A stretch of DNA of 64,000 bases, taken from positions 20,647 to 84,646 of the forward strand of contig DXAU01000038.1 in the NCBI GenBank assembly GCA_019116885.1, read 5' to 3'. Positions 16,670 through 25,152 of this stretch are shown one piece after another. The translations under genes were made by a program, and so were the position numbers. How positions within the stretch are numbered: the stretch's first letter is position 1; each line of letters starts with the position of its first letter. The notes under the pieces were generated by a model that saw only the letters and a program-made list of their open reading frames with translations, was not told the origin of the DNA and did no database searches. This stretch comes from Candidatus Mediterraneibacter pullistercoris (lineage in GTDB: Bacteria > Bacillota > Clostridia > Lachnospirales > Lachnospiraceae).

Positions 16670-16921
16670 ATGAACGGAAAAGGAATGTATGCACTGCGTA
16701 TCGTGATTGGAGGATATCTGGTATATCTGGGTCTCAGCCTGCTTATACAGATGATGAATGAAAAGCCGGAAAATATGGCGCTTATGTCTGCTATGGCTGT
16801 AATTTTCATCATTGTTGGAGCAGTATACGCTGTCCTCACTCTCAGGAAAGTGCTTCAGGTAAGAAAAGAGGAGAAAGAGGCTGAGGAAAAAGAAATAGAG
16901 AATGATCATGAGGAGAAATAG
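16670..16921 (+). CDS. Small two-helix membrane protein, unknown
   Basis: An 83-residue protein with two hydrophobic helices (about residues 8-26 and 38-58) and a strongly charged Lys/Glu tail. The ATG is preceded by GGAGG. ispF starts 2 bases after its stop, so the two are probably cotranscribed. I do not recognise a named family. Its membrane position follows from the hydrophobic segments; nothing more can be said. Confidence 0.75.
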   Translation: MNGKGMYALRIVIGGYLVYLGLSLLIQMMNEKPENMALMSAMAVIFIIVGAVYAVLTLRKVLQVRKEEKEAEEKEIENDHEEK

Positions 16922-16923
16922 AT

Positions 16924-17475
16924 ATGCGTATAGGTATAGGATATGACGTCCACCGGCTTGTGCCGGGGAGAAAGCTCATTATGGGCGGAGTGGAGATAGA
17001 CTATGAAAAAGGCCTGCTCGGACATTCTGATGCAGACGTGCTCCTTCACGCTATAATGGATGCTCTGCTCGGAGCGGCAGCTCTCGGAGATATCGGAAAA
17101 CATTTTCCGGACACTGATCCCCGGTATGAGGGGAGCTCGAGTCTGCGCCTTCTCGAGCAGGTGGGAGAGATTTTAGAGGAAAACGGTTATATCATTGAAA
17201 ACATTGATGCTACGATCATCGCGCAGCAGCCGAAGATGCGCCCTTACATCGATGAAATGAGGGAGAATATTGCCTCTTTTCTTAAGATTGAGACAGATCA
17301 GGTCAATGTGAAAGCAACTACCGAGGAAGGGCTTGGATTCACAGGAAAAGGAGACGGGATATCCGCTCAGGCCGTCTGTGCCATTGAGAAATATACGAAT
17401 TACAAGAGTGTTGATGTGACTGGGGGTTCCGGGTGCGGAGGCTGCTGTCCGCACCGGCAGGAGGATGAGAGATGA
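16924..17475 (+). CDS. ispF: 2-C-methyl-D-erythritol 2,4-cyclodiphosphate synthase
   Basis: The MEP isoprenoid-pathway enzyme that cyclises CDP-ME-2-phosphate to MEcPP. The metal ligands Asp and His of GYDVHR (residues 7 and 9), the [10 protein letters not shown] block and the C-terminal [15 protein letters not shown] motif are all present. At 183 residues it is about 25 longer than the usual 157-160; the excess is a C-terminal tail rich in Gly and Cys ([11 protein letters not shown]). It overlaps the following GNAT gene by 4 bases. The ispF-cysE-cysS-mrnC-rlmB-sigH neighbourhood is an old Firmicute arrangement. Confidence 0.95.
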   Translation: MRIGIGYDVHRLVPGRKLIMGGVEIDYEKGLLGHSDADVLLHAIMDALLGAAALGDIGKHFPDTDPRYEGSSSLRLLEQVGEILEENGYIIENIDATIIAQQPKMRPYIDEMRENIASFLKIETDQVNVKATTEEGLGFTGKGDGISAQAVCAIEKYTNYKSVDVTGGSGCGGCCPHRQEDER

Positions 17476-18653
17476 TACTGCGGAAGCTGGATAAAGAGGA
17501 GCATCAAAAGACGAGAGCGCTCTGGGAGGAGATATTTCAGGAAGATACAGAGGAATTCCTTAACTATTATTACTATATAAAGACAAGAGAAAATGATATA
17601 TATGTTGTGGAAGAAGACGGCGGCATCTGTTCTATGCTCCACTTAAATCCTTACAGAGTGATGATCGAGGGAGAGGAAGCCCCGTCCGCATATATTATCG
17701 CAGTGTCTACGCGGAAGCCGTACCGCAGCCGAGGCTATATGGGAGCTCTGCTCAGCACATCCTTGAATGATATGTATGGACAGAAAGTGCCTTTTACGTT
17801 CCTCATGCCTGCTGCAGAAGCTATTTATACACCGTATGATTTCCGGTTTATTTATGCTCAGGATATCGGAGTGACAGGACGTCCGGAAGCGGCAGAAGGA
17901 AAATGTGTGTGTGCAGATGCTTCTCTGTGGCAGGCTGGAGAGATCGCTGACTTTTTCAACGAGCATTATGGCCGTGCGTGGCAGGTCCGTACCGTCCGGG
18001 ATCATGAATATTATCAGACGATGATTATGGAACAGCAGAGTGAGCGGGGCGGAGTGCGTCTTATGAAAGAGGACGGCAGGCTGTGCGGTGTCTATGCCTA
18101 TGCAGCAGAAGAGACGCTTGAGATACGTGAACCGCTCTTTCTGCCGGGATATGAAGAGGAGTTCCTGCGCTCGGTCGGAGAGCTGGCGGCTTCAGTCCGC
18201 ACAGACGGCAGACTGCCGGGAGAACAGAGAGAAAGCGGCAGTGCAGAAGAAATAAAGATCTATGCCTGTCCGGATGTCATTCCATGCATATCACATGAGA
18301 AGAAACCTCTCATAATGGCAAGGATCGTATGTCTTCCGGAATTGCTCAAGATGATGACGGTTTCCGAAGAGGAGGAAGTTGATTGTTCCTTTGCGGTGAT
18401 TGATCCTCTGATAAGGCAGAACAGCAGGGTGTGGCGGATAACCAGCAGGAAAGGCGAGACCCGGCTGCATGTGCAGGAAACCGAGGACTCAGAGGGTGTC
18501 CTTCCTGTTGCCGAACTTACGGAGATATTGTTCGGACGCCTGACGCCGCGGGATATCAAAGACCGCGAAAATGTAATGATGACAGAGCGCCTGGAAGAGG
18601 AACTTGCGAAGATCACGAAACTGACGAGAGTATTTCTTAATGAAATTGTATGA
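17472..18653 (+). CDS. GNAT-family N-acetyltransferase (Eis-like architecture)
   Basis: A 393-residue protein. The first ~150 residues form a GNAT domain with the acetyl-CoA loop ([17 protein letters not shown], near residues 78-94). The remainder resembles the second GNAT-like and sterol-carrier-like parts of Eis-type enzymes. Substrate unknown; Eis relatives acetylate amines on peptides or aminoglycosides, but no such claim can be made here. It starts within ispF (ATGA overlap), which suggests coupled translation. Confidence 0.8.
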   Translation: MILRKLDKEEHQKTRALWEEIFQEDTEEFLNYYYYIKTRENDIYVVEEDGGICSMLHLNPYRVMIEGEEAPSAYIIAVSTRKPYRSRGYMGALLSTSLNDMYGQKVPFTFLMPAAEAIYTPYDFRFIYAQDIGVTGRPEAAEGKCVCADASLWQAGEIADFFNEHYGRAWQVRTVRDHEYYQTMIMEQQSERGGVRLMKEDGRLCGVYAYAAEETLEIREPLFLPGYEEEFLRSVGELAASVRTDGRLPGEQRESGSAEEIKIYACPDVIPCISHEKKPLIMARIVCLPELLKMMTVSEEEEVDCSFAVIDPLIRQNSRVWRITSRKGETRLHVQETEDSEGVLPVAELTEILFGRLTPRDIKDRENVMMTERLEEELAKITKLTRVFLNEIV

Positions 18654-18673
18654 GAGCGTATGAAGCTGCATGA

Positions 18674-18715
18674 GAAAACAACGGTATTTATGAAAGAAAA
18701 CAACGGTATTTATGA
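18674..18715 (+). repeat. Short tandem direct repeat
   Basis: Two back-to-back copies of about 21 bases sharing AAAACAACGGTATTTATGAA, lying just upstream of the T-box promoter. Function unknown; it could be a chance duplication. Confidence 0.6.
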
Positions 18716-18724
18716 AGCTCCAGG

Positions 18725-18753
18725 TTGACAAAAAAGAAAAATTTTCATAATAT
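18725..18753 (+). promoter_or_regulatory. Promoter of the cysE-cysS T-box transcript
   Basis: Consensus TTGACA (18725-18730), then TAATAT (18748-18753) after 17 bases; a CATAAT two bases earlier is an alternative -10. Confidence 0.75.
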
Positions 18754-18785
18754 AGGGTATATGTCAGAAAAAGAAAGGCTGAGAA

Positions 18786-19011
18786 CGGATAGAGTAGCAT
18801 GTTCAGAAACTCACAGAGAGAGGATGCCGCCGGCTGAGAGCATCCTTGCGCGGAGAATGTGTGAAGTGCATCCGGGAGCTGATCCTGTGAAATAGGAGTA
18901 GCGGGATACGTGCTGCATACGTTACATGCATCCTGAGTGAAAGGAATGATCCTTTTAATAGAGTGGAACCGCGGATATGACTTCGTCTCTTGTTTGAGGC
19001 GGAGTCATTTT
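18786..19011 (+). promoter_or_regulatory. T-box riboswitch, Cys specifier, with terminator
   Basis: The leader shows the T-box plan. Stem I carries the AGAGAG and GGATGCC/GGCTGAGAGCATCC elements. A specifier loop GAAG-TGC-A gives the Cys codon at 18867-18869. The T-box sequence GAGTGGAACCGCGG is at 18961-18974, followed by a terminator stem (18977-18989 with 18996-19008) and TTTT. Uncharged tRNA-Cys should pair with TGC and the T-box bulge, prevent termination and switch on cysE and cysS. The specifier agrees with both downstream genes. Confidence 0.93.
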
Positions 19012-19064
19012 GCTTTACACAGCACTTCGCGATACACTCCCGGTGTTCTAGTAAGGAGAGAAGA

Positions 19065-19751
19065 ATGGGCATAATATCTTATATCAGAGAAGAGGTACAG
19101 GTGATCCGGGAGAGGGACCCTGCAATAAAATCAAATATGGAAGTGCTTCTATATCCCAGTTTCCGCGCGATATTGAGATACCGGCTGGCGCATAAACTGT
19201 ATCTGAGAGGACACTATTTCTGGGCAAGATGGATTTCCCAGAGAGGTGCGCGCAAGACAGGGATAGAGATTCATCCGGGAGCAAGGATCGGAAAGGGCCT
19301 GTTCATCGACCACGGGAGCGGCGTCATTATCGGAGAAACGACGATTATAGGCAACAATGTCACACTGTATCAGGGAGTGACGCTGGGCGGTACGGGAAAG
19401 GAACAGGGCAAAAGACATCCGACACTGGAAGATAATGTGATGGTGAGTGCAGGGGCAAAGATACTCGGCTCTTTTACGATCGGTGAGAACTCCAAGATCG
19501 GAGCAGGTTCTGTTGTGCTTGAGGAAGTTCCGCCCAACTGTACAGTCGTGGGAGTGCCGGGGCGAATCGTCCGTATGGACAACAAGAAAGTGCCGCGCCT
19601 TGATATGGACCAGATCCACCTTCCGGATCCGGTTCTCAATGATATCAGAAAGCTCCAGGAAGAAAATATCAGATTACACAATAAGCTCAGAAATCTTATA
19701 AAAGAGCTCAGATGCATAGAAAGGAAAGGAGAAGATGATGAAGATTTATAA
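19065..19751 (+). CDS. cysE: Serine O-acetyltransferase
   Basis: A 228-residue left-handed beta-helix acetyltransferase that makes O-acetylserine from serine and acetyl-CoA, the first step of cysteine synthesis. Hexapeptide repeats cover residues ~65-170, with the conserved IEIHPGA (His70) and [11 protein letters not shown] (His83) motifs. The N-terminal helical part is short, as in many Gram-positive CysE. ATG 19065 follows AAGGAG; the frame extends upstream into the T-box terminator and is not used. The 3' end overlaps cysS. Controlled by the Cys T-box just upstream. Confidence 0.95.
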   Translation: MGIISYIREEVQVIRERDPAIKSNMEVLLYPSFRAILRYRLAHKLYLRGHYFWARWISQRGARKTGIEIHPGARIGKGLFIDHGSGVIIGETTIIGNNVTLYQGVTLGGTGKEQGKRHPTLEDNVMVSAGAKILGSFTIGENSKIGAGSVVLEEVPPNCTVVGVPGRIVRMDNKKVPRLDMDQIHLPDPVLNDIRKLQEENIRLHNKLRNLIKELRCIERKGEDDEDL

Positions 19752-21144
19752 CACACTGTCAAAGAGAAAGGAAGAGTTCGTCCCGCTTGAAGAGGGAAAG
19801 GTGAAGATGTATGTGTGCGGACCTACTGTATACAATTTTATCCACATTGGAAACGCCCGTCCGATGATCGTGTTTGACACAGTGAGGAGATACTTTGAAT
19901 ACAAAGGATATGATGTGAATTTTGTGTCAAATTTCACAGATGTGGATGATAAGATCATCAAGAAAGCGATCGAAGAAGGCGTAACATCAGACGAGATATC
20001 CAAGCGCTATATCGCAGAGTGCAAAAAGGACATGGAGGCTATGAACGTCATGCCTGCCACGAAAAATCCTCTGGCCACAGAAGAAATCTGCGGCATGGTC
20101 GATATGATCCGGACTCTGATCGACAAGGGATACGCCTACGAGAAAAACGGAACAGTATACTATCGTACAAGGAAATTTAAAGATTATGGCAAACTTTCAC
20201 ACAAAAACCTGGACGACCTGCAGTCCGGCGGCAGATCGCTTCTTGTAACAGGAGAGGATGAGAAGGAAGATCCGCTGGATTTTGTACTCTGGAAACCGAA
20301 GAAAGAGGGAGAGCCGGCATGGGAGTCTCCGTGGAGCGAGGGCCGTCCGGGCTGGCATATCGAGTGTTCAGAGATGTCAAAGAAATACCTTGGAGAACAG
20401 ATCGATATACATGCAGGAGGCGAGGACCTGATCTTCCCCCACCATGAAAACGAGATTGCCCAGAGTGAGGCTGCAAACGGCAAGGAATTTGCAAGATACT
20501 GGATGCATAACGGCTTTCTCAATATCGATAACCGCAAGATGTCCAAGTCGCTGGGAAATTTCTTTACTGTGAGGGAGATCAGTGAGAAATATGACCTGCA
20601 GGTGCTTCGTTTCTTCATGCTGAGCGCCCATTACAGAAGCCCGCTCAATTTCAGCGCTGATCTTATGGAAGCTGCAAAGAATGGTCTGGAACGGATTCTG
20701 ACAGCGGCGGAGAACCTGCGGTTCCTCTCTAAAAATGCCGGAGACGGCGGCATGACTGCAGAGGAACAGGAGATGCTCTGCGGCGCGCATAAATATATCC
20801 AGAGCTTTGAGAAAGCCATGGACGACGATTTCAACACAGCGGATGCCATAGCGGCCGTATTTGAACTTGTGAAATATGTGAATACAACGGCGGATGGCAG
20901 CAGGACACGGGAATATCTTGACGAACTGTATAAGCAGCTCCTGTGTCTGACAGATGTGCTTGGGATCATAATCGACCGAAAAGAAGAGATGCTCGATGAT
21001 GAGATCGAGGCGATGATCGAGAAGCGCCAGGCAGCCAGAAAAGAGAAAAATTTCGCTCTGGCAGATCAGATCAGAGACGAGCTGCTGGCAAAGGGAATTA
21101 TCCTGGAAGACACGCGGGAAGGTGTAAAATGGAAGAAAGCATAA
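19738..21144 (+). CDS. cysS: Cysteine--tRNA ligase
   Basis: A class I synthetase of 468 residues. The HIGH motif appears as HIGNARP (about residues 36-42) and the KMSKS motif as RKMSKSLGN (about residue 266). Zinc-binding Cys/His residues sit where expected, including the first Cys in YVCGPTVYN. Two adjacent ATGs exist (19735 and 19738); the second is better spaced from AAGGAG and gives the family's MKIYNTL start. It overlaps cysE by 14 bases and mrnC by 16. Under the same Cys T-box as cysE, so cysteine making and charging are coordinated. Confidence 0.95.
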   Translation: MKIYNTLSKRKEEFVPLEEGKVKMYVCGPTVYNFIHIGNARPMIVFDTVRRYFEYKGYDVNFVSNFTDVDDKIIKKAIEEGVTSDEISKRYIAECKKDMEAMNVMPATKNPLATEEICGMVDMIRTLIDKGYAYEKNGTVYYRTRKFKDYGKLSHKNLDDLQSGGRSLLVTGEDEKEDPLDFVLWKPKKEGEPAWESPWSEGRPGWHIECSEMSKKYLGEQIDIHAGGEDLIFPHHENEIAQSEAANGKEFARYWMHNGFLNIDNRKMSKSLGNFFTVREISEKYDLQVLRFFMLSAHYRSPLNFSADLMEAAKNGLERILTAAENLRFLSKNAGDGGMTAEEQEMLCGAHKYIQSFEKAMDDDFNTADAIAAVFELVKYVNTTADGSRTREYLDELYKQLLCLTDVLGIIIDRKEEMLDDEIEAMIEKRQAARKEKNFALADQIRDELLAKGIILEDTREGVKWKKA

Positions 21145-21587
21145 AATACGGATTTGAGCGCTGCATTGAGAATATTCCGGGCATGATGCCGCCGGAACCA
21201 GAGAAAATGTCTCCGCTTGTGCAGGCATATATCGGAGATTGTGTGTTCGATCTCATAATCCGGCTCAGGGCAGCCGGCAGGGGAAACAGGCAGGTCCACA
21301 AACTGCATGAAGAGACGAGCCATTATGTCCAGGCATCATCACAGTCTTATATGATGCGGGCAATACAGGAACATCTCACAGAGAAAGAACATGCGGTGTA
21401 CCGCCGCGGGCGGAATGTCCGCAGCGTGAGTCCGGCAAAGAACCAGTCTGTTACGGATTACCGGCGTGCTACAGGCTTTGAGGCTCTGATCGGCTATCTC
21501 TATCTGAACAAAGAGTACGAAAGGCTGGCCGAACTAGTCACGATAGGGCTTGAGATTATGGAAACCGGAAAAGAGAAAGAGGATTAA
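21129..21587 (+). CDS. mrnC: Mini-ribonuclease III
   Basis: A 152-residue RNase III catalytic domain without the double-stranded RNA-binding domain, the hallmark of Mini-III, which trims the 23S rRNA precursor in Bacillus. The acidic motif is YIGDCVFDL (residues ~34-42), and the second acidic position lies in [13 protein letters not shown] near residue 120. The start lies inside cysS, as in many Firmicutes, and the gene order cysS-mrnC-rlmB supports the call. Confidence 0.93.
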   Translation: MEESIKYGFERCIENIPGMMPPEPEKMSPLVQAYIGDCVFDLIIRLRAAGRGNRQVHKLHEETSHYVQASSQSYMMRAIQEHLTEKEHAVYRRGRNVRSVSPAKNQSVTDYRRATGFEALIGYLYLNKEYERLAELVTIGLEIMETGKEKED

Positions 21588-22367
21588 ATGATGCAGAGAT
21601 TAAACGGGGCTGACACAGAAGAAAATAATGGGCACACGCTGCTGATCGAGGGCCGCAATGCAGTTCTTGAGGCGCTTCGGTCCGGCAGGCCGATCGATAA
21701 ACTTTTTGTGCTGGACGGATGCCAGGACGGACCGGTCCGCACCATTGTCCGGGAAGCAAAAAAGTGCGATACGATCCTGAATTTTGTAAGCCGGGAACGG
21801 CTGAACCAGCTGACGCAGACAGGAAAGCACCAGGGTGTGATAGCATATGCGGCCGCATATGACTATTCCGATATCGAGGATATGTTCCGGCTTGCAGAAG
21901 AAAGAGGAGAAGATCCATTTCTCATTCTGCTTGACGGAATTGAAGATCCGCATAACCTGGGCGCCGTCATCCGTACAGCCAACATAGCCGGCGCGCACGG
22001 GGTAATCATTCCGAAGAGGCGGGCTTCCGGTCTTACAGCAACGGTGGCAAAGACATCGGCGGGGGCTTTGAACTATACGCCCGTGGCAAAAGTGACCAAT
22101 CTTGTCAAGACGATAGAAGAGCTCAAAAAAAGGGGAATGTGGTTCGTGTGTGCGGATATGGACGGAGAGATGATGTATGACCTTGATCTGACAGGACCGA
22201 TCGGCCTGGTGATCGGCAGTGAGGGAGAGGGTGTGAGCAGGCTGGTAAAAGAAAAATGCGATTTTACTGCAGGAATCCCGATGAAAGGGGAAATCACATC
22301 CTTAAATGCATCGGTTGCCGGAGGGATTCTCGCCTATGAGATCGTAAGACAGAGACTCGGAAAATAG
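21588..22367 (+). CDS. rlmB: 23S rRNA (guanosine-2'-O-)-methyltransferase RlmB
   Basis: A 259-residue SPOUT methyltransferase with an N-terminal substrate-binding domain (residues ~15-95) and the three SPOUT motifs: DPHNLGAVIRTAN, IGSEGEGVSRL and SLNASVAGGILAYE. The usual target is G2251 of 23S rRNA. It begins at the base after the mrnC stop; ATG 21591 is an alternative start. The Bacillus-type yacP gene that usually follows is absent and sigH comes next. Confidence 0.93.
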   Translation: MMQRLNGADTEENNGHTLLIEGRNAVLEALRSGRPIDKLFVLDGCQDGPVRTIVREAKKCDTILNFVSRERLNQLTQTGKHQGVIAYAAAYDYSDIEDMFRLAEERGEDPFLILLDGIEDPHNLGAVIRTANIAGAHGVIIPKRRASGLTATVAKTSAGALNYTPVAKVTNLVKTIEELKKRGMWFVCADMDGEMMYDLDLTGPIGLVIGSEGEGVSRLVKEKCDFTAGIPMKGEITSLNASVAGGILAYEIVRQRLGK

Positions 22368-22401
22368 GACAGATATTCTGCCAAAGGCAGGTGGATAAAA
22401 T

Positions 22402-23022
22402 ATGAGTAAATATGACAGGATGGCGGACGAGCAGCTCATCGAAGAGATGCAGAGCGGCAACAGAGAGATCATGGACTACATCATGGACAAATATAAACCA
22501 ATGGTGCGGAAAAAGGCCCGGGCGATGTTCCTGCTCGGCGGTGAGAACGAAGATCTCATACAGGAGGGGATGATCGGACTCATCAAAGCAGTACGTGACT
22601 ATGACAAAGAGCAGGGGGCGTCCTTTTCGAGCTTTGCCGAACTGTGCGTATCCCGCCAGATGTACAGTGCGATTGAGGCGTCAAAACGGAAGAAACATCT
22701 GCCGCTGAACTCCTATATTTCGCTGTATGAAGAGAGTGAAGTGCGGCACGACGGCAGGAAGATGCCGCTCATTGATACGATTGAACCGGAGCAGGAAACA
22801 GATCCTGAGGCCTTGTATTTTGGGAAAAAATATACCGAGGCATTCGTAGAGCAGCTAAAAGACAGCCTGAGCTCCCTGGAGAACCATGTGCTCTATCTGC
22901 ATCTTATGGGGACAGATTACAGAAAGATAGCTGAGCTGCTTGGCAAAAGCCCGAAATCCATTGACAATGCGATACAGAGGATAAGGGGGAAGGCGGAAAA
23001 GATGCTCCGCCGGAACGGATAG
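22402..23022 (+). CDS. sigH: RNA polymerase sigma factor SigH (early sporulation)
   Basis: A 206-residue sigma-70-family factor with region 2 (DKYKPMVRKKARAMFLLGGENEDLIQEGMIGL, given as residues ~28-60) and a region 4 helix-turn-helix near the end (YRKIAELLGKSPKSIDNAIQR). The size and its place after rlmB match sigma-H/Spo0H, which starts sporulation gene expression. Together with the GerA protein in this window it marks the organism as a probable spore former. A 34-base gap from rlmB suggests cotranscription. Confidence 0.93.
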   Translation: MSKYDRMADEQLIEEMQSGNREIMDYIMDKYKPMVRKKARAMFLLGGENEDLIQEGMIGLIKAVRDYDKEQGASFSSFAELCVSRQMYSAIEASKRKKHLPLNSYISLYEESEVRHDGRKMPLIDTIEPEQETDPEALYFGKKYTEAFVEQLKDSLSSLENHVLYLHLMGTDYRKIAELLGKSPKSIDNAIQRIRGKAEKMLRRNG

Positions 23023-23066
23023 ACTTTACAGAGACGTAAAACAACACAGAACAGTTAAGGAGAAAG

Positions 23067-23930
23067 ATGATGAAAAAAGGTGTAAATTACGTGCTGGCCG
23101 CACTTGTCTTTATTATTACGATGCTCCTCATAAGCGGAAGCGGATTCCTGCTTTCTTTCGGGGCGGCTCTGTTTGGAGTCATGGCAGGCGGTCCGGATGG
23201 ACCGGATATGGTCTATGAATATCTGATGGATAATATGAATCTGTATTCCTGCCTGATATATATGATACCAGGCATAGTATTTCTGCTGTGGTATTACTTT
23301 GCGTTTGTGGAACCTGTAGGAACCGGCAGGTTTGCGGCTGCGCAGACAAAAAGGCTGACTCCCTCCTGTTTTCTCTGGCTGGTGCCTCTGACATTTGCCG
23401 TCCAGCATGCCATTTCCCTGTTGATGGCAATGGTTGCAATGCTCATGCCATCGGCAATGGAGAACTATACGGAGATGGTGGAGACTTCCGGTTTGTCAGA
23501 GTACTCGCCTGTGTGGGTCATAGCGACTCTGATACTTCCGTCTCTGGTTGAAGAGACGATCTTCAGGGGACTGATTTTCCAGTACCTCAGAAAGGCCGGG
23601 GCATGTTTCGTAGTGGCGAATCTTATCCAGGCCGTCCTCTTTGGAGTCTTCCACATGAATCTTATTCAGGGGATATATACCGCTTTCTTCGGATTTCTGC
23701 TGGGATATCTTGCGTGGCGGTATGAGAGCCTTCTCGTGCCGATGGCGATGCATGCACTGTTTAATTTCTTTGGAACGGTAGTAATCAGCCTTGAAAGCAG
23801 ATTCCTGCCGGAAATATTGCTTGGACTGATTATACTGGGGAGTGTGCCTGTGGCGGCAGTCATTCTTGTCATGATGCATTTTGGCATTGGCGAAGGGAAG
23901 AAGAACAGAAAAAGAATACATCAGGACTGA
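23067..23930 (+). CDS. CPBP-family intramembrane glutamic protease
   Basis: A 287-residue polytopic membrane protein of the CAAX-protease/bacteriocin-immunity (CPBP, Abi) family. The catalytic EExxxR is at residues 162-167 (EETIFR), FxxxH ends at His196, and a third conserved His is His229 (MHALFN). About seven to eight hydrophobic segments. Substrates are unknown. ATG 23067 or 23070 both follow AAGGAG. dtd follows after 14 bases. Confidence 0.9.
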   Translation: MMKKGVNYVLAALVFIITMLLISGSGFLLSFGAALFGVMAGGPDGPDMVYEYLMDNMNLYSCLIYMIPGIVFLLWYYFAFVEPVGTGRFAAAQTKRLTPSCFLWLVPLTFAVQHAISLLMAMVAMLMPSAMENYTEMVETSGLSEYSPVWVIATLILPSLVEETIFRGLIFQYLRKAGACFVVANLIQAVLFGVFHMNLIQGIYTAFFGFLLGYLAWRYESLLVPMAMHALFNFFGTVVISLESRFLPEILLGLIILGSVPVAAVILVMMHFGIGEGKKNRKRIHQD

Positions 23931-23944
23931 TGAGGTGAGAAGAT

Positions 23945-24391
23945 ATGAGATTTGTGATACAGAGGGTAAAGTCAGCTTCTGTGCGGACAGAAGAAAAAGT
24001 GATCGGACAGATAGGAAAAGGTTATCTTGTTCTGATCGGAGTGTCAGATACTGACACAGAGCAGACGGCGGATAAAATGATAAAGAAGATGATCGGACTT
24101 AGAATCTTTGAGGACGAGAACGGCAAGACCAATCTCTCTCTGGCAGATGTGGGCGGCAGTCTGCTTCTTGTATCGCAGTTTACGCTGTATGCCAGCTGCA
24201 AAAAGGGAAACAGGCCCAGCTTTACAGAGGCAGGATCTCCTGATAAGGCAAAATGTCTCTATGAGTATGTGATACAGGAAAGCAGAAAGTCTGTACCGGA
24301 AGTACAGACCGGAAGTTTTGGAGCAGAGATGGAAGTAAGCCTTGTAAATGACGGGCCGTTCACGATTCTGCTCGATTCCGAAAAACTATAA
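23945..24391 (+). CDS. dtd: D-aminoacyl-tRNA deacylase
   Basis: A 148-residue enzyme that removes D-amino acids (and glycine mischarged on tRNA-Ala) from tRNA. The SQFTLYA motif is at about residues 78-84, and the dimer-crossing Gly-Pro motif reads NDGPFT (about residues 137-142) where many have NxGPVT. AGGTGAG lies before the ATG. The gene is closed by a strong terminator. Confidence 0.95.
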   Translation: MRFVIQRVKSASVRTEEKVIGQIGKGYLVLIGVSDTDTEQTADKMIKKMIGLRIFEDENGKTNLSLADVGGSLLLVSQFTLYASCKKGNRPSFTEAGSPDKAKCLYEYVIQESRKSVPEVQTGSFGAEMEVSLVNDGPFTILLDSEKL

Positions 24392-24397
24392 AAAACA

Positions 24398-24449
24398 CAG
24401 AGAAGGCTTCCCGGAGAATTATCTTTCGGGAAGCCTTCTCTGCATTTTT
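24398..24449 (+). terminator. Intrinsic terminator after dtd
   Basis: A 16-base perfect stem (24398-24413 with 24427-24442) followed by TTTTT. It lies 2 bases from the 3' end of the converging tRNA-Thr and may serve both strands. Confidence 0.93.
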
Positions 24450-24451
24450 AA

Positions 24452-24524
<73 letters not shown>

Positions 24525-24554
24525 CTATTGTGCATGCGGTTATACGCAAGGATT

Positions 24555-24584
24555 AATATACACCAGCGAATATTGTATTGTCAA
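24555..24584 (-). promoter_or_regulatory. Promoter of tRNA-Thr
   Basis: On the minus strand TTGACA, 18-base spacer, TATATT, about 31 bases before the tRNA. Confidence 0.75.
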
Positions 24585-24688
24585 GAGAAAATTGCAATGA
24601 TCTCTGTCATTCGCTCTTTTTATCAGAGCGCTGTGTTATACTTGGAGCAATATACAGTGGTGTTGCCGGATCAGACCGGAGGAAAAGC

Positions 24689-25039
24689 ATGAAAATGGGA
24701 AGAGAGGAATTAAGAGAGTTAAGAGACGGACTGGACAGACTTATGGAGTTTATCAGAAACATGGAACAGGGGGAACTACCGGATTTTTACCGGTATTTTG
24801 ACACGATGAAGAATAATATCGAGATATTTTTCTGCATAGGCTGTGATGATATCGAGGATTTCCTGCCGGTACTTGAGAGAGACTGGAAAGCGTCTCACAC
24901 AATGTTTATCGGCGTGCAGGACTATGACATCAGAAAGCAGCATCCGGACATCGATCCTGTGCTGAGCCTGTATTTTGCAGGCCTTCTTTCGGATGTGGGA
25001 AAATATTTTGAAAGGGGCAGGTTTGAGGCTGTGGTATGA
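24689..25039 (+). CDS. Unknown 116-residue acidic protein
   Basis: I do not recognise this protein. It begins at the ATG at 24689 behind GGAGGA; upstream codons in the same frame (from 24578) overlap the tRNA-Thr promoter region and lack a ribosome site. The first ~35 residues look helical and charged. The middle holds a Cys pair (FFCIGCDDIEDFLP), and the end is predicted mixed alpha/beta without membrane segments. A TATACT -10-like box lies at 24637-24642. It stands alone before glnS. Codon use looks like that of the neighbours, so I take it as a genuine resident gene. Confidence 0.7.
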   Translation: MKMGREELRELRDGLDRLMEFIRNMEQGELPDFYRYFDTMKNNIEIFFCIGCDDIEDFLPVLERDWKASHTMFIGVQDYDIRKQHPDIDPVLSLYFAGLLSDVGKYFERGRFEAVV

Positions 25040-25085
25040 CGGATTCAGGACAGGGCTGCCGGCGGACCTTAGGGAGCTTCTGCAC

Positions 25086-25114
25086 TTGTGATTCCCGGCA
25101 TTTTATGGTAAGAT
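25086..25114 (+). promoter_or_regulatory. Possible glnS promoter
   Basis: TTGTGA, 17-base spacer, TAAGAT, 39 bases before the glnS start. Both boxes are moderate matches. Confidence 0.45.
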
Positions 25115-25152
25115 AACATCCATGAATGTTTGTGTTATTAGAGGAGGAGACA

